From a virus, in IMG/VR virus record IMGVR_UViG_3300009164_000415, positions 1 through 21,356 of that record: a stretch of 21,356 nucleotides of DNA. One strand, 5' to 3'. Positions 13,148-20,159 of this stretch are shown piece after piece. The notes under the pieces were generated by a model, which saw only the letters and a list, made by a program, of their open reading frames with translations, did not search any database and was not told where the DNA came from. A program made the position numbers and the translations under genes. Numbering within the stretch: position 1 is the stretch's first letter; each line of letters opens with the position of its first letter.

Positions 13148-14425
13148 ATGAAAAAAATCAAAGTTGCAATCGTGGGCGTAGGTTCTTGCGCCAAATCCCT
13201 AGTAGAAGGTGTTCAATATTACGTTGAGAATCCAGACGATCAGGTTGGGTTATCATACCCAGACATTGGTGGCTACACTGTTAAAGATGTAGAATTCGTT
13301 TGTGGATTCGATGTTGATATCAGAAAAGTAAATAGACCTTTAGAAGAAGCAATCCGTGCCAGACCAAATTGTTCTATGAATCACGTGGAAAAGATTAGCG
13401 ATGCTTGTATCGCAAAGGGTGCTTTAGTATATTCTGGTCCAGAACTAGATGGTGTTGCGCCTCACATGTTAGACTACCCAGAGGAAATTTCCTTTAGAAC
13501 TGGAGCAATTCCTGCTGAGTCCTTTGAGCGTGTTGTTGAATTGTTAAAGTATCATAAGGTAGATGTTGTTATTAATTACTTACCTGTTGGATCACATTTG
13601 GCATCTAAATTTTATATTGATGCTGCCGTTGAAGCCAAGTGTCACTTTGTTAATTGTATTCCAACTTTCATCTCAACTGATGAAACACAGATTGTTGAGC
13701 AAAGATTTATCAATGCTGGTTTAACTATTGTTGGTTCAGATATGCGGTCTGGCTTTGGTGCTTCTAGATTGTCTGAGATATTACAAGGCGCAATGATTGA
13801 TTCTGGTCTAATGGTTACCCAACATATTCAAATGAATATGGCTGCTGGTTCAACTCAGGGTCAGGAAAATATCAGAACTGGTAGAAGTGCTAATACAGAT
13901 TTCTTAAACATGGCAAAGGAATATCGCTTAGAGTCAAAGCATATTTCAAAGGAAAATGTTATCAAAGGGCAGAACTCTGTTCGAGATACTTCCATTGAAG
14001 GTATGACTCTTTATGCTGGTCCAAGTTTGACAGTCCTTCAGAAACCAGGAGGAACATATGTTAATTCTGATAATAAGATCGCAAATTTAGATTTAGTTGC
14101 TTATGGGTTTGCTGGTGCACGTTATGAATTATCTGCTAGACTCTCAGTTCAAGATTCTCCGAACTCTGGTTCTGTTGTAATCTCGGCACTTAGATTCTGT
14201 AAGGTTGCCTCTGAACTTGGAATTGTAGGTTTCCTTCGTGGTGCGTCACATATTACACAAAAGACTCCACCACTACAAATGAAAATGCAAGATGCTAAAT
14301 TTGAATGTGATGCTTTGGCAAGACGTATTGTTACACCTCTTACTGAACCGCAACTAAAGCGTAACAATCCAGTCGCTAAGGAACTCCCATATACCTTTCA
14401 AAAATCAGTGAGTGATTATAAATGA
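13148..14425 (+). CDS. myo-Inositol-1-phosphate synthase family protein (INO1-like)
   Basis: 425 residues from ATG 13148. The family converts glucose 6-phosphate to inositol 3-phosphate with NAD as internal cofactor. Visible: Rossmann start VAIVGVGSCAKSLVEG (from residue 6), SDMRSGFGASRLSEIL aligned with the DxKSGxTxLxS block, ANTDFLNM (about 248-255; family GNxDxxNL/NM), ESKHISKENVI matching the RSKEISKSxVI catalytic segment (K264, K268), and QDSPNSGSVVISALRFCKVA aligned with the DSPxSAGxVIDxxRxxK block. The lysine of DxKSG is replaced by arginine. I prefer 13148 (AAGGA at 13139-13143) over ATG 13067, which lies at the expected transcription start and adds 27 residues unlike the family; ATG 13133 is a second option. 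Stop overlaps the HAD gene by 4 nt. Confidence 0.85.
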   Translation: MKKIKVAIVGVGSCAKSLVEGVQYYVENPDDQVGLSYPDIGGYTVKDVEFVCGFDVDIRKVNRPLEEAIRARPNCSMNHVEKISDACIAKGALVYSGPELDGVAPHMLDYPEEISFRTGAIPAESFERVVELLKYHKVDVVINYLPVGSHLASKFYIDAAVEAKCHFVNCIPTFISTDETQIVEQRFINAGLTIVGSDMRSGFGASRLSEILQGAMIDSGLMVTQHIQMNMAAGSTQGQENIRTGRSANTDFLNMAKEYRLESKHISKENVIKGQNSVRDTSIEGMTLYAGPSLTVLQKPGGTYVNSDNKIANLDLVAYGFAGARYELSARLSVQDSPNSGSVVISALRFCKVASELGIVGFLRGASHITQKTPPLQMKMQDAKFECDALARRIVTPLTEPQLKRNNPVAKELPYTFQKSVSDYK

Positions 14426-14826
14426 ACTCCTTTGATATAGATGGAGTTATATACATAGACAAAAAGAATAACGGAGTGTTCCCTGGAAAAGATGATGTTA
14501 TAATTACAGGTAGATCTTTCGAGGAACGTCCAGAAACTTTGTCTATGTTAAACGCAAGAGGCATATATAATGTGGTGCATTTTAATCCTATGAAGTTTGA
14601 TGCGAAGACTAGAGAATCTTCTGGTATACATAAAGCACTTGTTTTGAATAAGTTAAAAACCGAAGGAACTACTATTGGTATTCACTTCGAAGATGATGAA
14701 ATTCAAATAGAGCAAATTAAAAAATACTGCCCTTGGGTTAATGTTGTTCATATGGTTCATGAACTTACTAATAAAGAAAATGTTAGGCATTCTGAAACCG
14801 ACTATCATTTAAGACATCTGGAATAA
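14422..14826 (+). CDS. Small HAD-superfamily phosphatase-like protein
   Basis: 134 residues. HAD motifs are complete in a minimal form: motif I FDIDGVI (D5, D7), motif II IITGRS (T29), a lysine in SSGIHKALV (K71) and motif IV HFEDDEIQ (D91, D92). There is hardly any cap domain, as in small phage or polynucleotide phosphatases. It overlaps the inositol-synthase stop (ATGA) and precedes the P-loop kinase by 2 nt, so it is made together with both. By context it could dephosphorylate inositol phosphate or a phosphorylated base intermediate; the sequence does not distinguish these. Confidence 0.78.
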   Translation: MNSFDIDGVIYIDKKNNGVFPGKDDVIITGRSFEERPETLSMLNARGIYNVVHFNPMKFDAKTRESSGIHKALVLNKLKTEGTTIGIHFEDDEIQIEQIKKYCPWVNVVHMVHELTNKENVRHSETDYHLRHLE

Positions 14827-14828
14827 TT

Positions 14829-15371
14829 ATGAAGAAACTGATTGCTGTTGGCGGTAGACCTGGAACTGGTAAAACTACACTATTCCGCAAATTTATGGAA
14901 GATAAAACATGGGAGAGGGTTGAGCCAAGCAAAACTCTTTCTGCATTGTATTCTAAAGAATTAGATCTTTATGTCCTAGGTAAATATGAGGATGGTGAAG
15001 TTTTCGCTGGAACTGATAGGCTGTCAATGGCAGTTCAGCCAGTTGCGCAAAGTTTCGTCTCTGAAACCACTTCAAATATCCTATTTGAGGGTGATCGCAT
15101 ATTCAATCAGAGTTTCCTAGAGTTTGCCATGAATACCCCAAATATAGATCTTCAGATATTATATCTTAAAGTGCCCGAAGAAACTCTCAAAACTAGATAC
15201 GTTGAGAGGGGTTCTGATCAATCTGAGACTTTCTTAAAAGGAAGAGCGACTAAATATAATAATCTGCTGTCAAACTTCGAGTTGGCTCCATATATTACAG
15301 AGTTTGTAAACACTAATTTAGAGGAACAAACGAAAATTCTTGCATTTATGGACTCTCATTTGAAGAAGTAA
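14829..15371 (+). CDS. P-loop kinase of the 5-hydroxymethyluracil-DNA-kinase type
   Basis: 180 residues. Walker A GRPGTGKTT (9-17, K15) opens the protein. Further blocks are VLGKYEDGEVFAGTDRLSMA (50-69), ILFEGDRIFNQSFL (Walker B-like, with D in GDR), an LKVPEETLKTRY strand-lid region and the basic RGSDQSETFLKGRATKYNNLL segment. I associate the GKY...F.GTDRLSMAVQP and FEGDR pattern with the P-loop kinases encoded next to base-hypermodification genes, where they phosphorylate hydroxymethyluracil in DNA to activate it. Here it is a free-standing domain, while the helical partner is the 11794 gene. It ends the block. Alternative: a nucleotide or small-molecule kinase such as an inositol-linked one. 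Confidence 0.72.
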   Translation: MKKLIAVGGRPGTGKTTLFRKFMEDKTWERVEPSKTLSALYSKELDLYVLGKYEDGEVFAGTDRLSMAVQPVAQSFVSETTSNILFEGDRIFNQSFLEFAMNTPNIDLQILYLKVPEETLKTRYVERGSDQSETFLKGRATKYNNLLSNFELAPYITEFVNTNLEEQTKILAFMDSHLKK

Positions 15372-15402
15372 TTTGGCAAGTGTTTTCTAGGTATATACTA
15401 TA

Positions 15403-16104
15403 ATGACTTTCCTAGAGACTGCAAATTTCGACTGGATTGAGATGCTCAATTTCTATGAGCGTCCATTTAAAGCCAAACTAATTCCATCTCAAATTTGGAA
15501 AGATCTAGACAAATATAAGAATGATTCGTCTGGACTGTCTAATTATGTCAAAAAATGGCGCACGAAATTAATCTGGATAAAAGTACTTCCAAAGAAAAAA
15601 TCCTACGAAAAAAATGTATATGTAGCTGGTGAATATGCGCCAGAAAATCGACAGTGCGCTCTTATAGTTTATGCTCGCGATTTTAATACATTTGAGTTCG
15701 ATACAGTAAAGTGGAATAATTTTAAGTTTCGAATTATTCAAACTCTAATGCATGAGGTCATTCACTTCATGCAGTACGACCGAAGATGCGATGAGTGGAG
15801 CAACTATATTGTTCCCTATAAGAAGGTCGGTATTGCCAAGAAAGATGCCGAGAGACGATACCTCTCTGAATTTGATGAGATTCAGGCATATGCTCACTGC
15901 GTATTTTTAGACTACAAAATGCGTAAACCACGAGTCCCAATAGAAACTCTGCTGGCTCGATGCAAAACGCATAAAGATTCATCCACCCTTCACTATGTCT
16001 TAAAGACATTCAACTACGACTTCACTAACAATGGAGCTCCTCGGAAAATCATTGACCAAATCGGTAAATGGGATAGGAAGTATTCCAAGCGTAATCTTGC
16101 CTAA
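15403..16104 (+). CDS. Predicted zinc metallopeptidase (HExxH)
   Basis: 233 residues. The zincin motif HEVIHFMQYD gives H117, E118 and H121; a conserved-looking SEFDEIQAYAH (155-165) 35-45 residues later offers E156 or E159 as third ligand. An N-terminal region of about 100 residues has no recognised fold, and the C-terminus is lysine/arginine-rich. Metalloproteases of this kind occur, as I recall, as unassigned proteins of marine T4-like phages; the substrate is unknown. Start is uncertain: ATG 15403 has no Shine-Dalgarno and falls within a TATAAT sequence; ATG 15442 (Met14) is an alternative. It separates the modification block from the late-type genes. Confidence 0.75.
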   Translation: MTFLETANFDWIEMLNFYERPFKAKLIPSQIWKDLDKYKNDSSGLSNYVKKWRTKLIWIKVLPKKKSYEKNVYVAGEYAPENRQCALIVYARDFNTFEFDTVKWNNFKFRIIQTLMHEVIHFMQYDRRCDEWSNYIVPYKKVGIAKKDAERRYLSEFDEIQAYAHCVFLDYKMRKPRVPIETLLARCKTHKDSSTLHYVLKTFNYDFTNNGAPRKIIDQIGKWDRKYSKRNLA

Positions 16105-16107
16105 ATA
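16101..16107 (+). promoter_or_regulatory. CTAAATA box, candidate late promoter of the 403-aa gene
   Basis: CTAAATA ends 28 nt before ATG 16136, the same arrangement as at 18893 and 20160. It resembles the T4 late -10 box TATAAATA and has no matching -35. It overlaps the stop codon of the metallopeptidase (TAA 16102-16104) and a 20-nt palindrome. Confidence 0.5.
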
Positions 16108-16123
16108 AGTAATATTACTTATT
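16104..16123 (+). repeat. Perfect 20-nt palindrome downstream of the late-type box
   Basis: AATAAGTAAT followed by its exact reverse complement ATTACTTATT. As RNA it can fold into a hairpin of about 8 bp; as DNA it could be a site for a dimeric protein. It overlaps the CTAAATA box and would include the transcription start, so it may be part of the promoter or of the 5' end of the message. Confidence 0.6.
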
Positions 16124-16135
16124 GATGGATGACAC

Positions 16136-17347
16136 ATGGCAAAAATTGCTAACGAATTGGATCTTACCGCAGTTAAAGCGAAATTAACAGCTGCTTCAAA
16201 AAAGCAATGGGGAGAGATATTCAATAAATTCTCTGCGCAACAACAAACAGTTATTAAATATCTGTTTACTACACAAGCAGTGACTTGTCATATTTTTGCT
16301 GGTAGTATTACATTTAGAATTGGTAAAGGTTCTGTAAAAAATTTAGCAATAAAACCAGAAGGGTTTAAGGGTGGTATTCCACCTGGTAAAACTGCTAAAG
16401 ATATTTTTTTAAATACCATTTATACTGCAGCTTCATATGACCCAAAAACATCAGTAGACAAATTTATTGTTGCGTGTGCGTATTATTTTTTAATAAATGC
16501 ACCTAGCAGAATACATACAGAATCAGATAAAACAGAAGCCGCAGAAGGGCAACAAGTTCTAGCAACTCAGTCTGCGCTAAAAACGATATTAGGCAACACT
16601 GGAGAGATAAGATTAAAAATTGGAAATAGCACATATCAAGTTGATGAGTTTTCTCAGTATACGGCAGGACGACCAAAAGCGGATGCGACTTTTAAGTATA
16701 AAGGTAAAGATGTAATTTGGTTATCTCTAAAGAAGGGTACTAAAGCAGGAGACTTTCAGCAATATGGCGGATCGACTGACCTCGGAATTAGTGGAACTGA
16801 TTTTGGTCAGTATGCAGAAATTAAAAAGTTTGCTCAAAGTATAGAAAAGGTATGTGCTGCTCTTGGTATTAAAAAGAAAAATGGAAAATATGATTTTTGG
16901 GATTTAGCGAAGGGTTCATATTTTGGAGAACCATTAAAAGTTCCAAAGACTGCAGCGATTGTTATGTTTGGTAAAGATTTTGGAACAAAGAATTTTGGTA
17001 TTAATAACTGTAACTGCGCCATTGATGGTGACATTGTTTTTAAGACAACACGTAGCGCAAATACATATGAATTAACTGGTCAATATCATATAAGTGTTAA
17101 TCCTTATGAATATACATCTCCATCATACCCAGCATATTCCGCCAGTGATATATACTCTCCAGTATTAATGTTAGTCAAAGCTGATAATGTTAGTCAAATT
17201 GGATTTGCCCATGCTCGGTTTTATATATGGCCACAAAACGTTCCAGCGAAAACAGGTATATCAAATCTGTCAACTGCCCTTACCGCAATAAACACTAAGA
17301 GTAAAGCTGGAATCGCAGCATTAAAGAGTAAATACTTACCAAAGTAA
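16136..17347 (+). CDS. 403-aa protein with a possible PD-(D/E)XK nuclease core
   Basis: Function not recognised with certainty. The middle contains GRPKADATFKYKGKDVIWLS followed by LKKG: D183 and S197-L-K199 have the D-X(13)-(E/S)-X-K spacing of restriction-endonuclease-like nucleases, E171 could be the upstream acid, and FQQYGG follows as often in such families. Residues 50-75 form a beta hairpin region, and the C-terminus is alanine/lysine-rich and helical. A late-type CTAAATA box and a palindrome stand before it, so it is probably expressed late and may be a virion or packaging component. No capsid-targeting start is present. Alternatives: a structural protein of unknown type. The nuclease idea needs structure prediction. 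Confidence 0.7.
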   Translation: MAKIANELDLTAVKAKLTAASKKQWGEIFNKFSAQQQTVIKYLFTTQAVTCHIFAGSITFRIGKGSVKNLAIKPEGFKGGIPPGKTAKDIFLNTIYTAASYDPKTSVDKFIVACAYYFLINAPSRIHTESDKTEAAEGQQVLATQSALKTILGNTGEIRLKIGNSTYQVDEFSQYTAGRPKADATFKYKGKDVIWLSLKKGTKAGDFQQYGGSTDLGISGTDFGQYAEIKKFAQSIEKVCAALGIKKKNGKYDFWDLAKGSYFGEPLKVPKTAAIVMFGKDFGTKNFGINNCNCAIDGDIVFKTTRSANTYELTGQYHISVNPYEYTSPSYPAYSASDIYSPVLMLVKADNVSQIGFAHARFYIWPQNVPAKTGISNLSTALTAINTKSKAGIAALKSKYLPK

Positions 17348-17383
17348 GTTTTAAGTCATTGATTTTAAAGATAAAAATAATGC

Positions 17384-17412
17384 TTTACTTTAATTCAAAA
17401 ATAGGGTATAAT
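17384..17412 (+). promoter_or_regulatory. Sigma70-like promoter close to the 17421 start codon
   Basis: -35 TTTACT (17384-17389) within CTTTACTT, 17-nt spacer, -10 TATAAT (17407-17412). Transcription is expected near 17419, which is almost the A of ATG 17421, so the message would be essentially leaderless although AAAGG (17413-17417) lies in front of the ATG. Either the start site is further upstream or the gene is mainly translated from read-through RNA. Confidence 0.65.
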
Positions 17413-17420
17413 AAAGGTAT

Positions 17421-18035
17421 ATGTTAGGGTTTAAAGAATACTTGTTGGAAGAAACTGGAACTGGAAGTCTATCGATTTTCGATATTGACGACACTCTTTT
17501 TCACACCACAGCTCAGATAGCAGTAGTCAAGGATGGTAAGGTTGAGAAGAAATTGACCAACCAAGAATTTAACAACTACAAACTTGATGCTGGTGAATCT
17601 TTTGACTTCTCGGAATTCCGTGATGCTCATAAATTCTATCATGAGTCAAAACCAATCGGTAGAATGTTAGCCAAAGCGAAAGCAATCTTGGCAAATTCAC
17701 AGAAAAATCCTCAGAGTAAAGTTATCATTATCACTGCCAGAGCAAACTTTGACGACAAGGAAAAGTTTCTAGCAACCTTTCGCAAGTATGGTTTCGATAT
17801 CGACAAGGTTCATGTTGAACGTGCAGGTGAGTTAGAGGGTAACGAAATTCCAGCTGTTAAGAAAGCAATCATCGTAAGTAAGTATCTAAGTACCAAACAG
17901 TTTGGTAAGATAAGATTGTTCGATGACTCAATGAGTAATCTGAAAGAATTCTTAAAGTTAAAAACTAAATTTGATGAGGTACAGTTTGAAGCATACTTCG
18001 CTTTACCGAATGGTTCAATTAAGACTATTAAGTAA
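17421..18035 (+). CDS. HAD-family phosphatase with capsid-targeting-like N-terminus
   Basis: 204 residues. After an N-terminal MLGFKEYLLEE, which resembles the T4 capsid-targeting sequence (MKTYQEFIAEA), comes a HAD fold: motif I FDIDDTLF (D21, D23), motif II IIITARA (T105), a motif III lysine in AVKKAII (K147/K148) and motif IV LFDDS (D168, D169). The DIDDT form and the cap of about 75 residues are like phage polynucleotide 3'-phosphatases and similar enzymes. In T4 the targeting peptide is cleaved after (L/I)xE by the gp21 protease; LLE (8-10) would be the site here. Its stop overlaps the next gene by 1 nt. Substrate unknown; perhaps DNA ends. Confidence 0.8.
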   Translation: MLGFKEYLLEETGTGSLSIFDIDDTLFHTTAQIAVVKDGKVEKKLTNQEFNNYKLDAGESFDFSEFRDAHKFYHESKPIGRMLAKAKAILANSQKNPQSKVIIITARANFDDKEKFLATFRKYGFDIDKVHVERAGELEGNEIPAVKKAIIVSKYLSTKQFGKIRLFDDSMSNLKEFLKLKTKFDEVQFEAYFALPNGSIKTIK

Positions 18036-18937
18036 TGATTAAATTTAAAGAATTCATAGCTGAATCATTTACAGTTCCTATGCATCTTCCTCTTGCGTCT
18101 AGCACATTATCTGGCAAAGTAAAAGAACGATTTGAGGCATCACTAATTAATCTGCAGATGGCAGTTAAAGAAGGCACTATTCGTAAAGCAGATTTAGAAA
18201 TAATCAAAAATGATTTAAATCGTGCCTGTGAAATTGCTTGGGAGAATCTATATTCTAAACCCCATATGTGGGGACAGGGTAGTAATCCAAACATTACTAA
18301 AGAAGAGCATGAGTTATATTATAAGGATAAGGGTTTTAGAACTATGCCGAGTATAGTTAAGAACTATACTAAATTCGCAGGCAGTTCTAAAATCGTAGCA
18401 GTGGCTATTCAAATAGCAAGTGAGTTCGCTCCATTTAAAGATATAATGGATCATCTAAAGAGTAATATGACAACTGGTAGAATTCCTTCTACCACAGTTA
18501 AAGTAACCAATCCTAATCAAATTCGTGGCACTTGCGGGTGGTGTTTGCGAGATATTGCGATTGAACGATCTGGTTTAATGACTCATCATGGGTTTACTAG
18601 ACCTGGATACGGATATCAAACTCGCTCATGTTCTGGAATAAAGTTTAAAAATTTAGAAGTATCTCTCGATGGGTTGAAGGCAAGAATTAAAACAACTACA
18701 GAAGAAAAGAAAGACGTAGAATCAGAACTTGCCAGACTTCCAAGAATTACTTCTGTAACTATTCGTAAATCACCTGTATCAAAAGAAATGGTTGCAATAG
18801 GTAAAGAAGACCCTAGATGGGAAAAGGCATATAAGAGCACTGAATTTAGTCTAACTTCTGACATTAGAGCTCTTGCTAATGAATTGTCCTACCTAAATAA
18901 AACATTAATGGAATGGATAAAAAAACATAATGCTTAG
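18035..18937 (+). CDS. Zinc-motif protein with capsid-targeting-like N-terminus
   Basis: 300 residues. Begins MIKFKEFIAES, nearly the T4 internal-protein signal MKTYQEFIAEA, with IAE as predicted gp21-type cleavage site. The central CGWCLRDIAI (C167, C170) followed by HHGFTRPGYGYQTRSCSG (H184/H185, C199) is a CxxC...H...C zinc-binding module; the HHGxxRPGxGxxxxSCxG pattern recurs, as I recall, in uncharacterised bacterial and phage proteins. From about 205 to 300 the sequence is helical and charged, with probable coiled coil (ISxxEKKDVESELA, IRALANELSYLNKTL). The start overlaps the stop of the HAD gene; the end overlaps the next gene by 8 nt. No enzymatic role can be given; a packaged internal protein that binds DNA is a reasonable guess. 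Confidence 0.78.
   Translation: MIKFKEFIAESFTVPMHLPLASSTLSGKVKERFEASLINLQMAVKEGTIRKADLEIIKNDLNRACEIAWENLYSKPHMWGQGSNPNITKEEHELYYKDKGFRTMPSIVKNYTKFAGSSKIVAVAIQIASEFAPFKDIMDHLKSNMTTGRIPSTTVKVTNPNQIRGTCGWCLRDIAIERSGLMTHHGFTRPGYGYQTRSCSGIKFKNLEVSLDGLKARIKTTTEEKKDVESELARLPRITSVTIRKSPVSKEMVAIGKEDPRWEKAYKSTEFSLTSDIRALANELSYLNKTLMEWIKKHNA
18893..18899 (+). promoter_or_regulatory. CTAAATA box, candidate late promoter of the 18930 gene
   Basis: CTAAATA inside the end of the zinc-motif gene, ending 30 nt before ATG 18930. The spacing matches the boxes before 16136 and 20196. Because it lies in coding sequence it is less certain than the other two. Confidence 0.4.
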
Positions 18938-20153
18938 ATTAAAGGAATATCTTAAAGAAGAAAAGAATACCCATATGGAGCACCTTGAAGATTTAATCTT
19001 TAACGAAGGTGTTGCAGGCACAAAACAGGCTATCAAGTTTCTTCGAGATCTTCGTGATATGCTTGCCAGCAGCGCAAAGGCTAAAGTTACTTCCACTGTT
19101 AAGTGGGATGGCGCACCAGCAATCTTTGCTGGTATTGATCCACGTGATGGTAAATTCTTTATTGCAAAGAAGGGTATTTTCAATAAAGAGCCAAAGGTAT
19201 ATAAAACTTCTGCAGAAATCGATGCCGATACAGAGGGTTCTTTGGCAGAAAAGTTTAAAGTAGCATTGCAAGAATTTAGTAAGTTGGGAATTAAAACAGG
19301 GGTTTATCAGGGTGACTTAATGTTTACTCAATCAGACCTAAAGATAGAAACTATAGAAGGATCCAAATATGTGACCTTCCATCCCAACACTATTGTTTAT
19401 GCAGTACCAGCTGAGAGCGATCTAGCCAAACAGATTAAGAAAGCCAAGATTGGCGTAGTATGGCATACCACTTACATTGGTAACAGCTTTGAGACAATGT
19501 CCGCTACCTTTGGTAAAGGTATCGTTGAGAAATTCAAACAGGTCCCAAGTATCTGGATGGATGATGCTAACTATAAAGATTATTCAGGTGCTGCTACCTT
19601 TACTAAGGTAGAAACCAATAAACTGGATAGCATTATCGCCAAGGCAGATACTCTCGTGTCTTCTATTCAAACTGCCACGTTAAATGGTATAAGCCAAAAT
19701 CCTGATCTATTGATTCTTGTCAAAACTTTTGCTAATAGTAAGATTCGTACAGGTGAGAAGATTGCCGATACAAGCAAGTACGTCACTGACTTGTTTAATT
19801 ATATCCATGATAAACTGGAGCCAAAGCAGAAGACTGAAAAGGGTAGAGCTGCAGCTGAAGTAAAGCGTAAAGAAATTTTATCTTTCTTTGCCAATCATGA
19901 TAAGAAAGAGATCGTTAAGATATTCGATCTGGCAAATACTCTGGTCGATGCTAAACATATGATTGTAGATAAGATGAATCAGGCTGGTCATATTTCCACC
20001 TTCCTCAAGACTAATAATGGCTTTAAGGTCACTGGAGTTGAAGGTTTCGTTGCTATTGACCACCTTACAGGTGGCGCAGTTAAGATTGTTAATCGTATGG
20101 AGTTTAGCCAGTCTAACTTCTCGCCAGATATTATTAAGGGTTGGCAAAGATAA
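18930..20153 (+). CDS. Ligase-like covalent nucleotidyltransferase with capsid-targeting-like N-terminus
   Basis: 407 residues. N-terminus MLRLKEYLKEE matches the capsid-targeting pattern (LKE as cleavage site). The body has the order of motifs of DNA/RNA ligases and capping enzymes: VKWDGAPAIF as motif I KxDG (K58 would carry AMP), GVYQGDLMF as motif III/IIIa region, VEGFVAID as motif IV (E371) and GGAVKIVNRMEF as motif V (K385). The 300-residue distance between motifs I and IV is longer than in compact ligases and contains an inserted helical region (about 230-350). It could seal nicks or nucleotidylate ends or proteins. Its end is followed by a CTAAATA box. I do not know a described function for this phage family. 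Confidence 0.72.
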   Translation: MLRLKEYLKEEKNTHMEHLEDLIFNEGVAGTKQAIKFLRDLRDMLASSAKAKVTSTVKWDGAPAIFAGIDPRDGKFFIAKKGIFNKEPKVYKTSAEIDADTEGSLAEKFKVALQEFSKLGIKTGVYQGDLMFTQSDLKIETIEGSKYVTFHPNTIVYAVPAESDLAKQIKKAKIGVVWHTTYIGNSFETMSATFGKGIVEKFKQVPSIWMDDANYKDYSGAATFTKVETNKLDSIIAKADTLVSSIQTATLNGISQNPDLLILVKTFANSKIRTGEKIADTSKYVTDLFNYIHDKLEPKQKTEKGRAAAEVKRKEILSFFANHDKKEIVKIFDLANTLVDAKHMIVDKMNQAGHISTFLKTNNGFKVTGVEGFVAIDHLTGGAVKIVNRMEFSQSNFSPDIIKGWQR

Positions 20154-20159
20154 ATATGC

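Noticed and set aside
15373-15404. Promoter-like TTGGCA ... TATAAT before the metallopeptidase gene
   Set aside because: The TATAAT overlaps the ATG at 15403 and is 20 nt from TTGGCA; the other promoters keep 17 nt and CTTTACTT. Alternative -10 choices (TATACT) give 15 nt. Too ambiguous to list.
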